In this document: positions 13,379-22,463 of the stretch, in pieces
Layout: each line of letters opens with the position of its first letter
Position numbering within the stretch: the first letter of the stretch is position 1
From: Bacteroides sp.
GTDB taxonomy: Bacteria > Bacteroidota > Bacteroidia > Bacteroidales > Bacteroidaceae
Assembly (NCBI GenBank): GCA_017471925.1
Contig: JAFURM010000026.1
Location: 1-64,000, forward strand
Direction of reading: 5' to 3'
DNA: 64,000 bases
Notes under the pieces: model-generated
Seen by the model: only the letters and a program-made list of their open reading frames with translations
What the model was told of the DNA's origin: nothing
Databases searched by the model: none
Translations under genes and position numbers: made by a program

Positions 13379-16300
13379 ATCCCAACAACGCCAGCCCGCG
13401 CTGCACATCGGGGTGGCTCATGAAGAGCCGCCACAGCAGTCCTGTGCGATAGTTCTCTATCATCACCACGACAGGCCCCTGGTCGATGGCCAGGTAGCGC
13501 CGTGGATACCAGTCGGCCGCCGGGCTGAAAGCATCATAGAAGCCATAGGGACCCCACAGTTTGTTGCCCAAGCCATAGAGGTGACGCATCACCTGCATGG
13601 ACGCCTCGGGCGTATAGACAATGGAACTGAGGGCGGCCGTAGGGGCAATGACTCCCCTGTCTTCCGCCTCGGCAGGAGCATGGGCCGCATAGCCTTCCAC
13701 GCTGTAACTGGCCGTCAGCCCCCAACAGTCGGTGCCGAAGCCCTTCCAGCCGTGCGGATTGCGGATGCAGTAGGCCCGGTTCACCAACGTCAGGTTTCTC
13801 ATCTCATGAAAATAGGAGGGACAATACTCGTCGGCCAGGCCGCGAGGATCCAGTCCCAGGAAGGAGTATTGCGCCCAAAAGAGCGGCCCCGCCTCACCTC
13901 CCTGATAGTGCAGACGGAGCGGGATGCCCTCCACCGTGTGGGGACGGACAATGGCACCATTCCCTGCCCATCCCTGATGGTAGACCGTGGCGGGCACCCC
14001 GTGAGTGGGCGATGCCGCCGCCAGCAGATACATCACCAGACACTCATTATAGCCCCTTACCGGAAAGTCCATGGCCCAGCCGTGGACGGGACTCCAGTGC
14101 CAATAGAGCACATCGCGGCCATCGCGGCGGAAGAAGTCCCACTCCACCCCGCGCCACAGGCTGTCCACCCTGACCGCCAACGCACGCTCCTCGGCAGAGC
14201 CGCCGGCATAGTACTGTTGCAGGCAGAGCAGGCCCTGCATCAGGAAGGCCGTCTCCACAAGGTCGGCCCCGTCATCGTGGGGACTGAAAGCCTTGGCACG
14301 CCCCGTGCTGCCCACCCACCAGTGGGGACTGGCTCCGTGGAAACGCTCGGCCTGCTCCAGGAAAGAGACTATCCGCTCAAAGCGTTGGAAACCCTCACGG
14401 GGCGTAATCCATCCCCGCTCCACACCGGCAATGAGGGCCATGATGCCAAAACCACTGCCTCCCGAGGTGACCACGCCGGCATCATTCTGCGGATAGATAC
14501 CGTCCATGTGGATGCGCTCGGGGGCCAGGCCACTGTGTGGCTCGGCTCCCTGCCAGAAGTAGAGAAACGTGCGCCGCTCCACACTGTCCATCAACGCTTC
14601 ATCCGACAGCATGGAATCCGCTGCCGGCAACGGTGCAGCCGCTGCAGAGGTGGCGGCCGACAGCGGAGAGGCGGTCAATGACGAAGAGACGGCCGACGGC
14701 AACGGCTGTGGGGCATAGGTGGCCTTCAGCGGCTGCACATCGCGGCTGCTGCTGCCCACCATCACCAGGAAGTCGCCCGGCTCGGCCACGTAGTGCAGGT
14801 CGGCATCATAGAACTTCAGCAGGTCGGGGGTGATGGTGAAGGAGACCGTGCGGCTCTCCCCGGGATTCAGCCAGATTTTCTGAAAGCCCTTCAACTCCTT
14901 GACGGGGCGCGTGGTGCTGCCCACAAGGTCGCGCAGGTAGAGCTGCACCACTTCCGAGCCGGGATAGCGGCCCGTGTTGGTCACGGTGAGCGAGGCGGTC
15001 AGTGCCCCGCCATCGGTCAGCAACGTATCGTTCAGCGCCAAGGGACCGAATCCGAAAGTGGTATAGGAGAGGCCGTAGCCAAAGGGATAGAGCGGCTCGT
15101 TGTCCACGTCCAAGTAGTTGCTCCTGAACTTCCTGAACCATTCTCCCTGCGGCAAGGGGCGGCCCGTGTTCTTGTGGGCATAGTAGAGGGGAATCTGTCC
15201 CACCGTCTTGGGCCAGGTCATCGTCAGTTTGCCTCCGGGATTGTAGCGGCCGAAGAGCACGTCGGCAATGGCATCGGCCGCCTCACTGCCGCCAAACCAC
15301 ACATTCAGGATGGCCGGCACATGGGCCTGTTCCCACGTCAGCGTGAGGGGACGGCCCGTGAAGAGCACCAGCACCACGGGCTTTCCCGTCTCTAACAGCG
15401 CCTGCAGCAGGGCACGCTGCACGTCGGGCAGGTCCAGCTCCGTGCGGCTGGAGCTCTCGCCGCTCATCTCCGAGCTCTCGCCCAGGGCCGCCACGATGAC
15501 ATCCGACTGGCGGGCTACGGCCAGTGCCTCCTGCAACAGTTCCTCGTCCGTACGTCCGTCACGCCCCAACTCGCGGCCAAACATCGTGGCCCGCGCCTCA
15601 TAGAGCGAATCGCTCACCAGGTTGCTTCCCTTGGCATAGAGCAGCTTCAGGTTGGTCTGCATCTCCATCAGGGGGATGTACCACGGCTCGTCGGGTTGGT
15701 TCACCGGCAGGGCGTTCAGGCGTTCCACCATGTCAGTGAGCCCCTGCAGCAGGGTGGCCGTGCGGCCCGGTACGGCCGTCACGGCCCACGTGCCGTTCAT
15801 GTTGTTGCTCGTGTTGGCCAATGGACCTATCACACCGATGGTGGCACTCCCGTCGAAGGGGCCGCCGGCCTCGGTGGTCGTCATCCTTACAGACCCGGGA
15901 GCCGCCACGGCCAGGTAGTCCGTCAGCGGCAGCAGCCGACAGGCGGCACCGTTGCCATCCTTCACGTCGGGCGATGGAGCTTCGTTCTTCAGCAGCACGA
16001 AACTCTCGGCGGCAATGCGCCGCGCAGCCTTGCGGTGGGCCGTGGTGTAGATGTCTCGCTTGGCCCGATGGGGATTGCAGTATTTGTAGGGGTTCTGGAA
16101 AAGGCCCAGGCGGTACTTGGCCTCCAGGATGCGGCGGCAGGCGGCATCAATGGCACTCATGGAGACCTTTCCCTGCTGCAGCGACCGGAGCAGCGTGCCG
16201 GTAAAGGCTTCGCTCACCATGTCCATATCCACCCCGGCCTCCAAGGCCAGAGCCGCCACGTCGGGACGGGAGCCGAGGCCATGCTCCACCATCTCGTCCA

Positions 16301-17192
16301 CGCCCGTATAGTCGCTCACCACGAAGCCGTCAAAGCCCCACTGCTTGCGCAACACGTCGGTCATCAGCCAGCGGTTGGCTGTGGCCGGCACCCCGTCCAC
16401 CTCATTGAAGGCGGCCATCACACTGCCCACACCGGCCTGCACCGCAGCCAGGAAGGGCGGGAAGTAGACGTTATACATCGTCTGCCGGCTCATGTCCACC
16501 GTGTTGTAGTCGCGTCCGCCCTCGGCTGCGCCATAGAGGGCAAAATGCTTCACACAGGCCATCATCTCATTCTCCTTCTGCAGGGGATTCTCCGCTCCCT
16601 GATAGCCCCTAATCATAGCCTGGGCAATGAGCGAACCCAGGTAGGAGTCTTCGCCCGAACCTTCGGAAACACGTCCCCAACGGGGGTCGCGGGTGATGTC
16701 CACCATCGGGCTGAAGGTCCATGACAGGCCGTCGGCCGTAGCCTCAACGGCGGCTATGCGGGCCGACTCTTCGATGCTCGCCATGTCCCACGTGCACGAC
16801 AGGCCCAACGGAATGGGAAAGATGGTTTCATAGCCATGAATCACGTCCATACCGAAGAGCAGGGGAATGCCTAAGCGGCTCTTTTCCACCGCCAGCTGCT
16901 GCAACTCGCGCACCTTCTCCACGCCTCTCAGGCCAAAGAGTCCGCCCACCTGGCCGCGTTGTATCTTGCTGCCGATGTCCGACGAGCGCACCTCGCCCGT
17001 CACGATGTCGCCCGTCACGGGCAGGTTCAGCTGGCCAATCTTTTCGGCCACCGTCATACGTCCCATCAGGGAGGTGATGAAGGCATCCATCTCCTGCGCT
17101 CCGTCCGTGGAGGCGTTCCAACCGCCCTGGGCCGATAGCTCAAGGCTGCATGCAGCCCCAATCAGGACTGCCCATATTTTCTTTGTTTTCAT
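13365..17192 (-). CDS. GH3-GH144 fusion, predicted beta-1,2-glucan-degrading enzyme
   Basis: This 1275-residue secreted protein joins two glycosidases. After a signal peptide (1-22), residues about 30-830 are a full GH3 beta-glucosidase: N-domain with the nucleophile Asp294 in FVVSDYTG, a C-domain with the GESSEMSGESSSR segment that carries the likely acid/base Glu, and a fibronectin-III-like domain (about 735-820). A Ser/Ala/Pro-rich linker (about 828-862) leads to residues 863-1275, which match the Glycoamylase family (PF10091) now placed in GH144, with motifs DGIYPQNDAGVV, HWWVGSTGRAKAF and DDGADLVETAFL. Characterised GH144 members are endo-beta-1,2-glucanases, and in B. thetaiotaomicron GH144 and GH3 genes for beta-1,2-glucan lie side by side. 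Here an endo enzyme and an oligosaccharide-trimming enzyme are predicted in one chain, downstream of susD in the same operon. Lack of lipobox suggests a periplasmic or exported soluble enzyme. Confidence 0.85.
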   Translation of the reverse strand: MKTKKIWAVLIGAACSLELSAQGGWNASTDGAQEMDAFITSLMGRMTVAEKIGQLNLPVTGDIVTGEVRSSDIGSKIQRGQVGGLFGLRGVEKVRELQQLAVEKSRLGIPLLFGMDVIHGYETIFPIPLGLSCTWDMASIEESARIAAVEATADGLSWTFSPMVDITRDPRWGRVSEGSGEDSYLGSLIAQAMIRGYQGAENPLQKENEMMACVKHFALYGAAEGGRDYNTVDMSRQTMYNVYFPPFLAAVQAGVGSVMAAFNEVDGVPATANRWLMTDVLRKQWGFDGFVVSDYTGVDEMVEHGLGSRPDVAALALEAGVDMDMVSEAFTGTLLRSLQQGKVSMSAIDAACRRILEAKYRLGLFQNPYKYCNPHRAKRDIYTTAHRKAARRIAAESFVLLKNEAPSPDVKDGNGAACRLLPLTDYLAVAAPGSVRMTTTEAGGPFDGSATIGVIGPLANTSNNMNGTWAVTAVPGRTATLLQGLTDMVERLNALPVNQPDEPWYIPLMEMQTNLKLLYAKGSNLVSDSLYEARATMFGRELGRDGRTDEELLQEALAVARQSDVIVAALGESSEMSGESSSRTELDLPDVQRALLQALLETGKPVVLVLFTGRPLTLTWEQAHVPAILNVWFGGSEAADAIADVLFGRYNPGGKLTMTWPKTVGQIPLYYAHKNTGRPLPQGEWFRKFRSNYLDVDNEPLYPFGYGLSYTTFGFGPLALNDTLLTDGGALTASLTVTNTGRYPGSEVVQLYLRDLVGSTTRPVKELKGFQKIWLNPGESRTVSFTITPDLLKFYDADLHYVAEPGDFLVMVGSSSRDVQPLKATYAPQPLPSAVSSSLTASPLSAATSAAAAPLPAADSMLSDEALMDSVERRTFLYFWQGAEPHSGLAPERIHMDGIYPQNDAGVVTSGGSGFGIMALIAGVERGWITPREGFQRFERIVSFLEQAERFHGASPHWWVGSTGRAKAFSPHDDGADLVETAFLMQGLLCLQQYYAGGSAEERALAVRVDSLWRGVEWDFFRRDGRDVLYWHWSPVHGWAMDFPVRGYNECLVMYLLAAASPTHGVPATVYHQGWAGNGAIVRPHTVEGIPLRLHYQGGEAGPLFWAQYSFLGLDPRGLADEYCPSYFHEMRNLTLVNRAYCIRNPHGWKGFGTDCWGLTASYSVEGYAAHAPAEAEDRGVIAPTAALSSIVYTPEASMQVMRHLYGLGNKLWGPYGFYDAFSPAADWYPRRYLAIDQGPVVVMIENYRTGLLWRLFMSHPDVQRGLALLGFTTS

Positions 17193-17243
17193 TATTGATT
17201 CAAATTTAAATAAGGAGATAAAGGGGGTTAGAGGGAGTTATAA

Positions 17244-18764
17244 TTAATAATCCGGATTCTGCACCAACACGCCATCCGACTTGTCTATCTCGCTTTGCGG
17301 GATGGGGAGCAGGGCGTTCTTCTCCTGATAGTTCTTTCCGGCAGCTGTCAGCACCTCCTTGGCAATGCCCCACCTCACGAGGTCGTAGAAACGGTCGGGT
17401 TCCAGGGCCAGCTCCACGCGGCGTTCATGCCTGATGGCCTGGCGCAGTGCCTCGCGGTCGGTGGTAGTCACCGGCGGCAACACCGTGTTGTCTCCGCCAC
17501 GGGCATGGGCACGCACCTGCTCCAAGTAGCCCAGTGCCTCCGGTGCCAGTCCCTTCTCATTGGCCGCCTCGGCAGCCATCAGCAGCACGTCGGGATAACG
17601 GATGAGACGGATGTTCACCCAATAGCCCATGCGGGTGTACTTCTCGCGCAGGACGGGGTCGGTGTAGGCCTTCTTGTTGAAATAAGCCCCCATGGCTGTG
17701 GAGACCGGCGACTCGCCCCAAGGCTTGTTGGTGTTCTCGGGAGTGACGGGTTCGTCGTTGCTGCGGCGGAAGTAGAGCAGGGTGGCATCACGCCGTGGGT
17801 CGCCCTCCTCGAAAGCCTCGCCAAGCAGTGTGGTCCCCATGTGCCATCCCCAGCCCAGGTCCCAGTTGCCGGCACCACGCACGCCTTGCACCTCGCAGAA
17901 CTGGCTGCCGATGGAAGCATCCTGCTTCATGGATTCGGTGGACTCGCACTGCAGCTCAAAGATACTGGCACCGCAGTTCTCGCCCTCCACGGTGAAGACC
18001 TGGTCCACCGGTGTGTCTAAGTTGTAAATCCCCCGCCCTATCACCTCGGTGGCCGCTGCATAGAGGTTGTCCCAGTCGTTGCGCATCATGTAGGTGCGTG
18101 CATGGAGGGAACGGACGGCTCCCCACGTGACACGCCCCGTGTAGTCGCTGCCCCACGTGGTCGGCAGACAGGCAGCGGCCTCCGTCAGGTCACTGTCTAT
18201 CTGGCGGTAGATGGCTTCGGCACTGCTCTTGGGCAGATTGGCCTCGGCGGCTTCCGCCACCTTGAAGGTGACTAACGGCACCTCGCCCCATGCCCTCACC
18301 AGGTTGAAGTAACACCAGGCACGGAAGAAGAGGGCTTCGCCACGGGTGCGCAGGGCCTCTTCACTCTCGTTGTGGTCACTCTTCTCCAGGTCGTCAAGCA
18401 CCTCGTTGCACTGGTAGATGATGGTGTAGTTCTGTCCCCAGTAAGCCGCAAGCGGTCCGTTGCTGGCCGAGTACTGGAAGTCGTCCCACATGGCCGCCTC
18501 ACCGGCACCGTCGCCGGCATCACTCCCCTTCTCGGAGTCCTCGCTGCGCACATTGTGCACCATGAAGGCCGGCACGCCCGCCGTGATGTTGTAGCTGCGC
18601 ATCAGGTAGTAGACGTTGAACATCTTTCCCTCGGCCAAGGCGTTGGGAGCATCATCCTCGGTGAACTGCCCCAAGGGCGAACGGTCGAGGAAGTCATTGC
18701 AAGCCGTCAGCGCCATAACGGCCGCTACGGAGACAACTGCAGATAGATAGGTGATTGGTTTCAT
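17244..18764 (-). CDS. SusD/RagB-family glycan-binding lipoprotein, PUL 1
   Basis: A 506-residue SusD-like surface lipoprotein. The signal ends in the lipobox LTAC with Cys22, followed by the family hallmark N-D-F-L-D-R-S-P-L. Four TPR-like helical pairs fill the N-terminal half, and the C-terminal part contains W-V-N-I-R-L-I-R-Y-P-D-V-L-L-M-A-A-E and E-R-R-V-E-L-A-L-E, typical of the family. It would cap the SusC transporter and bind oligosaccharide. It lies 51 bp before the GH3-GH144 gene and, unusually, 517 bp after susC, the gap being filled by an inverted-repeat element. Confidence 0.93.
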   Translation of the reverse strand: MKPITYLSAVVSVAAVMALTACNDFLDRSPLGQFTEDDAPNALAEGKMFNVYYLMRSYNITAGVPAFMVHNVRSEDSEKGSDAGDGAGEAAMWDDFQYSASNGPLAAYWGQNYTIIYQCNEVLDDLEKSDHNESEEALRTRGEALFFRAWCYFNLVRAWGEVPLVTFKVAEAAEANLPKSSAEAIYRQIDSDLTEAAACLPTTWGSDYTGRVTWGAVRSLHARTYMMRNDWDNLYAAATEVIGRGIYNLDTPVDQVFTVEGENCGASIFELQCESTESMKQDASIGSQFCEVQGVRGAGNWDLGWGWHMGTTLLGEAFEEGDPRRDATLLYFRRSNDEPVTPENTNKPWGESPVSTAMGAYFNKKAYTDPVLREKYTRMGYWVNIRLIRYPDVLLMAAEAANEKGLAPEALGYLEQVRAHARGGDNTVLPPVTTTDREALRQAIRHERRVELALEPDRFYDLVRWGIAKEVLTAAGKNYQEKNALLPIPQSEIDKSDGVLVQNPDY

Positions 18765-18805
18765 GTTCTTGTTTCTTTATTGATTAAAATGCTTGTTAGT
18801 TAGTT

Positions 18806-19264
18806 GTACTTTTTCTTTCGCTTGCCCGAAAGAAAAAGATACCAAAAAGAAAGGGCCCGGTCTGAGGCTACAGGGCTACTCCAACCCTGCCATTCGTGGA
18901 CGGAGCTCAAACTCGCTTCGCTCAAACAATCGCTCCTTTCCCACGCCTGACAGGGCCTCCGCTTACGCCCCTCCGCCTAGGACCGAAAACCATGCGGCAC
19001 AAAACAACATAACCATTACAACCCGAACAAACGAATGGCTACACTCCTCAGCATGAATATTACCATCCGAACAGCCGCATGGCTACGGTCCTCACTGGAG
19101 GAGCGTCAAGCGGAGAGTGTCTTGTCGCCGTGAAGAAGGGCAGACTGTTTGAGCGAAGCGAGTTTCTGCCCTTTAGGCGACAAGGCGCTCGGAGTAGCTC
19201 CGGAAGTGCAGACCTTGAATTTTTCTTTGGCACCTTTCTTTTGTTTCAAGACAAAAGAAAGTGC
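18806..19264. repeat. Inverted-repeat (MITE-like) element between susC and susD
   Basis: About 460 bp bounded by imperfect inverted arms of roughly 45 bp (18806-18853 and 19218-19264; both rich in CTTTCTTTT/AAAAGAAAG). A perfect 20-bp inner pair matches AAACTCGCTTCGCTCAAACA at 18909-18928 with its complement at 19146-19165. A local two-part hairpin pairs CTTGTCGCC (19121-19129) with GGCGACAAG (19176-19184) and AAGGGCAGA (19136-19144) with TCTGCCCTT (19165-19173). No transposase frame or clear target-site duplication is seen. The element is in the middle of the susC-susD transcript. Confidence 0.7.
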
Positions 19265-19281
19265 AGTAGAAACTGCAATAA

Positions 19282-22200
19282 TCAGAACGTCACATTCACC
19301 CCAAACGTATAGACTGCCGGCAGTGGATAGCTGCCATTGTCCACTCCGAAGGCGAGTGCCGAGCCGCCCAGTTCGGGGGTATAGCCCGTGTTGTGCTTCC
19401 AGGTCTTCACGTTCTGTATGTTGACATAGAGTTTCAGGGCCTGCATACCGGCCTTGGCAATCAGCTTGGGGTCGAAGTTATAGGCCAGGGCAATGTTGCG
19501 GATGCGGAAGAAGGCACCGTTCTCCACGTAATAGTCCGAGTTCAGGAAATTGATGCTGTGCTTAGTGTCGAGCAGCGGTTGGGAGTTGCTGGTTCCCTCG
19601 CCGTGCCAGCGCTGCAGGCGTTGGGCCATATAGTTGAACTGCGCGAAGTTATAGTTGTCCCAGGTTCGGAAAATCTGGTTGCCGCCCTGCCCCATCATGT
19701 CGATGCCCAGTTCCCAGTTGCGCCAGCCCAGGCCCAGCGTGATGCCATAGGTGACATCGGGCGTGGGGTTGCCTATCATCGTGCGGTCGGCGGGTGTGAT
19801 TTCGCCGTCGCCGTTCACGTCCCTGAACTTCAGGTCACCGGGAGTCACGTCGGCCAGCGTGTTGCGGGGTGAGACGGCAATCTCCGCTTCGGTCTGGTAG
19901 ACTCCCTCCACCTGATAGCCATAGAAGTAACCGATGGGATAGCCCGCCATGGTATAGCTCTGGTTCTTGTCGCCGGCAATGATACTGTAGCCCTCCTGCA
20001 CCAGGCTCTGCACACGGTTGCGGATGGTGGTGAGGTTGAGGCCCACGTCGTAGTTCCACTCGCCGATGTGGTCGCGCCAGCTCAGGGCAAGCTCCACGCC
20101 CCTGTTGGCGATGGCTCCCAGGTTGCCCATGCCGGGCACGGTACCCGAGATACCGGGAACCTGTGTCAGCAGGTCCTTGGTCTTCTTGTGATAGTAGACC
20201 ATCTCCGCGTGGAGACGGTTGCGCAGGAAGTTGGCCTCAAAGCCCGCTTCCCAGGCCTCCACCTTCTCCCAACGCAGGTCAGGGTTGGGCAGGTAGGCCA
20301 GCTGGTAGCCCGGATAGATGGCCGAGGGGGTGCCGAAGACGGCCGAGTAGGCATTGGTCAGCAGGGGCTGTGCGGGATAGGCTTCTCCGAGGTTCTGGTT
20401 GCCCAGTGTTCCCCAGGAGGCTTTCAGCTTCAGCATGTCTAACCAGGAGAGGGACTTCATCCACTCCTCCTCGCTCATCAGCCATCCTAAGCCCACGGCG
20501 TAGAAGTTCTGCCACTCGTTGCCCGTATAGGCAAAGGCCGACGAGCCGTCGCGGCGGTAGGAGACGTTCAGCAGGTAGCGTCCGCGATAGTTGTAGAGCG
20601 CGCGTGCCAGGATGGAGAGGGTGCTGCGCTCCCACTGCGTGCTGCCGTTGGTGGCCGTGGCGGCATCGCCGATGCTCAGGTACCACTTGTCGGAATTGTC
20701 GGGAATGAGCAGTCCCACGCCTTGGGTGCGCGCACCGTTCAGGTTCTCCAGTCTGTTGTAATAGGTCGTGAATCCCGCCGTGGCCGTCAGGCTGTGTCCG
20801 CCCCAGGTGTTGGTGTAGGTCAGCAGGTAGTCGCTCTGCACCTTCACCTCGGTCTGCTTCTCCTGTCCCACGCCGGTCTTGCCATCGCCCAGGGTGGCCA
20901 CACCGCCGGTCGCGGCCTCATCATAGACGCGGATGACGGGCGTGTAGCGGCGCACACTGTTGGAGGCGTAGTCCAGGGCATACATCACCTTGAACTGCAG
21001 ACCCTGCATGATGTCCCACTCGCCATAGATGTTTCCCCCGGCCTGATAGTTCTCGGCCTTGGTGGTGTTGGCCTTCAGGGCCACGTCCACCATGGGATTG
21101 TTCATCTGTGCCTTCTGGAAGGGTGGCAGGGAGGTGTAGAGCTGCAGTTCCTCGTTGTAGACCGGTGCCACGGGTGCGGCCCTCAGGGCGGTGAGCACAC
21201 TCTTGCTGTCGGCGGGCAGCAGGCGGGCGCCGTTGAAGCGGAAGCCCACCTTCAGGGCCTCCGTCAGGCGATAGTCATTGCCCAGGTTCAGCGTCACCTT
21301 GCTGTACTTCTCGTGCTTGATGCTGCCTTGTTCGTAGGCGTAGCCCAGGCTCATGTAGAAGCTGTTCTTGTCGGTGGCCGCCGTGATGCTGATGTTGTTG
21401 CTGGTGACGAAGCTGTTCTGGAAGATTTCATCCTGCCAGTCGGTGTTGCCGTTCCAGGAGGAGAAGTCGAAGGCGGGGTTTCCCTCGTTGGCCAGCTGTT
21501 CGTTGTAGAGGGTCTTGAACTGTGCGGCATCGGTCAGGGCGATGCGGTCGGTCACCGCTTTCCACCCGAAGGAGGAGTGGATGCTCACCTTGGCCTTCCC
21601 TTCGCGTGCCCGCTTGGTGGTGACGATGATGACGCCGTTGGCTCCGCGCACGCCGAAGATGGCGAGCGACGAGGGGTCCTTCAGTATCTCCATGGATTCG
21701 ATGTCCTGCGGATTCACGGCGGTGATGTTGTCGGTCAGCAGGCCGTCCACCACGTAGAGAGGCTTGTAGCCGTTGATGGAGTTGGTGCCTCGCACGCGGA
21801 TTTCAGGCTCCGCCCCTGCCTGTCCCGAGTTGATGACCTGCACGCCGGCCACCCTGCCCTGCAGAGCCTCGGCGGCATTCATGACGGGTTTGTCGGCCAG
21901 TTCTTCGCCCCGTATGTTGGCGATGCTTCCCGTGAGGTCGCGCTTCTTGGCACTGCCATAGCCGATGACCACCGTTTCGGCCAGCAGTTGGGCATCGTCC
22001 TGCAGCTGCACGTTAATGACCGTGCGGTCGCCCACAGGGATACGCTGTCGGGTCATGCCCACGTAGGAAAACTCCAGGGTCTCTTCGGGCGAAGCCTCCA
22101 GGGCATAGGCTCCATCCAGGTTGGTGATGACGCCCTGTCCGGTCTCGGTCACGGTAACCGTTGCGCCGGGCAGCGGCTCACCGCTCTGGTCGGTCACGGT

Positions 22201-22323
22201 TCCGGTCACTCTTTTGGTTTGCGCCAGGGCGGGCAGTGCCCACAGGAACAGTCCCACGGCCAGCAGGGCCGTCCATCGGCGTTTACATTCTCTCCACGTA
22301 AGGTCAGGTCTCTTTTTCTTCAT
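19282..22323 (-). CDS. SusC/RagA-family TonB-dependent transporter, PUL 1
   Basis: A 1013-residue outer-membrane TonB-dependent transporter. The signal peptide ends at about residue 35 (ALPALAQ). Residues 37-115 are a CarboxypepD_reg-like domain (V-T-G-T-V-T-D-Q-S-G-E-P-L-P-G-A-T-V). The plug (about 125-240) includes the SusC signatures A-L-Q-G-R-V-A-G-V-Q-V and G-T-N-S-I-N-G-Y-K-P-L-Y-V-V-D-G, then D-I-E-S-M-E-I-L-K-D-P-S-S. The barrel follows to the C-terminal aromatic F-G-V-N-V-T-F. It is the first gene of the PUL 1 operon with susD and the GH3-GH144 enzyme, so its cargo is probably beta-1,2-glucan oligosaccharide. No SusR, hybrid two-component or ECF sigma gene is next to it. I found no good TAnnTTTG element in the 140-bp leader. 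Confidence 0.95.
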   Translation of the reverse strand: MKKKRPDLTWRECKRRWTALLAVGLFLWALPALAQTKRVTGTVTDQSGEPLPGATVTVTETGQGVITNLDGAYALEASPEETLEFSYVGMTRQRIPVGDRTVINVQLQDDAQLLAETVVIGYGSAKKRDLTGSIANIRGEELADKPVMNAAEALQGRVAGVQVINSGQAGAEPEIRVRGTNSINGYKPLYVVDGLLTDNITAVNPQDIESMEILKDPSSLAIFGVRGANGVIIVTTKRAREGKAKVSIHSSFGWKAVTDRIALTDAAQFKTLYNEQLANEGNPAFDFSSWNGNTDWQDEIFQNSFVTSNNISITAATDKNSFYMSLGYAYEQGSIKHEKYSKVTLNLGNDYRLTEALKVGFRFNGARLLPADSKSVLTALRAAPVAPVYNEELQLYTSLPPFQKAQMNNPMVDVALKANTTKAENYQAGGNIYGEWDIMQGLQFKVMYALDYASNSVRRYTPVIRVYDEAATGGVATLGDGKTGVGQEKQTEVKVQSDYLLTYTNTWGGHSLTATAGFTTYYNRLENLNGARTQGVGLLIPDNSDKWYLSIGDAATATNGSTQWERSTLSILARALYNYRGRYLLNVSYRRDGSSAFAYTGNEWQNFYAVGLGWLMSEEEWMKSLSWLDMLKLKASWGTLGNQNLGEAYPAQPLLTNAYSAVFGTPSAIYPGYQLAYLPNPDLRWEKVEAWEAGFEANFLRNRLHAEMVYYHKKTKDLLTQVPGISGTVPGMGNLGAIANRGVELALSWRDHIGEWNYDVGLNLTTIRNRVQSLVQEGYSIIAGDKNQSYTMAGYPIGYFYGYQVEGVYQTEAEIAVSPRNTLADVTPGDLKFRDVNGDGEITPADRTMIGNPTPDVTYGITLGLGWRNWELGIDMMGQGGNQIFRTWDNYNFAQFNYMAQRLQRWHGEGTSNSQPLLDTKHSINFLNSDYYVENGAFFRIRNIALAYNFDPKLIAKAGMQALKLYVNIQNVKTWKHNTGYTPELGGSALAFGVDNGSYPLPAVYTFGVNVTF

Positions 22324-22463
22324 ATCATCTTCATTTTATGTAATGACACATGTTGATTGCTTCCACATGAAACAATCCGATGAAGAAAAAGATTGCCGCC
22401 GCTTCCTGTTTTGATTTTATTCAGCCTTTTTAAAGCGTGTCATCAATCAGAAACAGGATGCCC

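Noticed and set aside
18793-19424. Small proteins in the susC-susD gap
   Set aside because: Short frames here fall across the inverted arms and hairpins of a repeat element and show no protein character.
20722-22356. Long plus-strand frame opposite susC
   Set aside because: Antisense shadow of a well-supported TonB transporter; no recognisable protein features.
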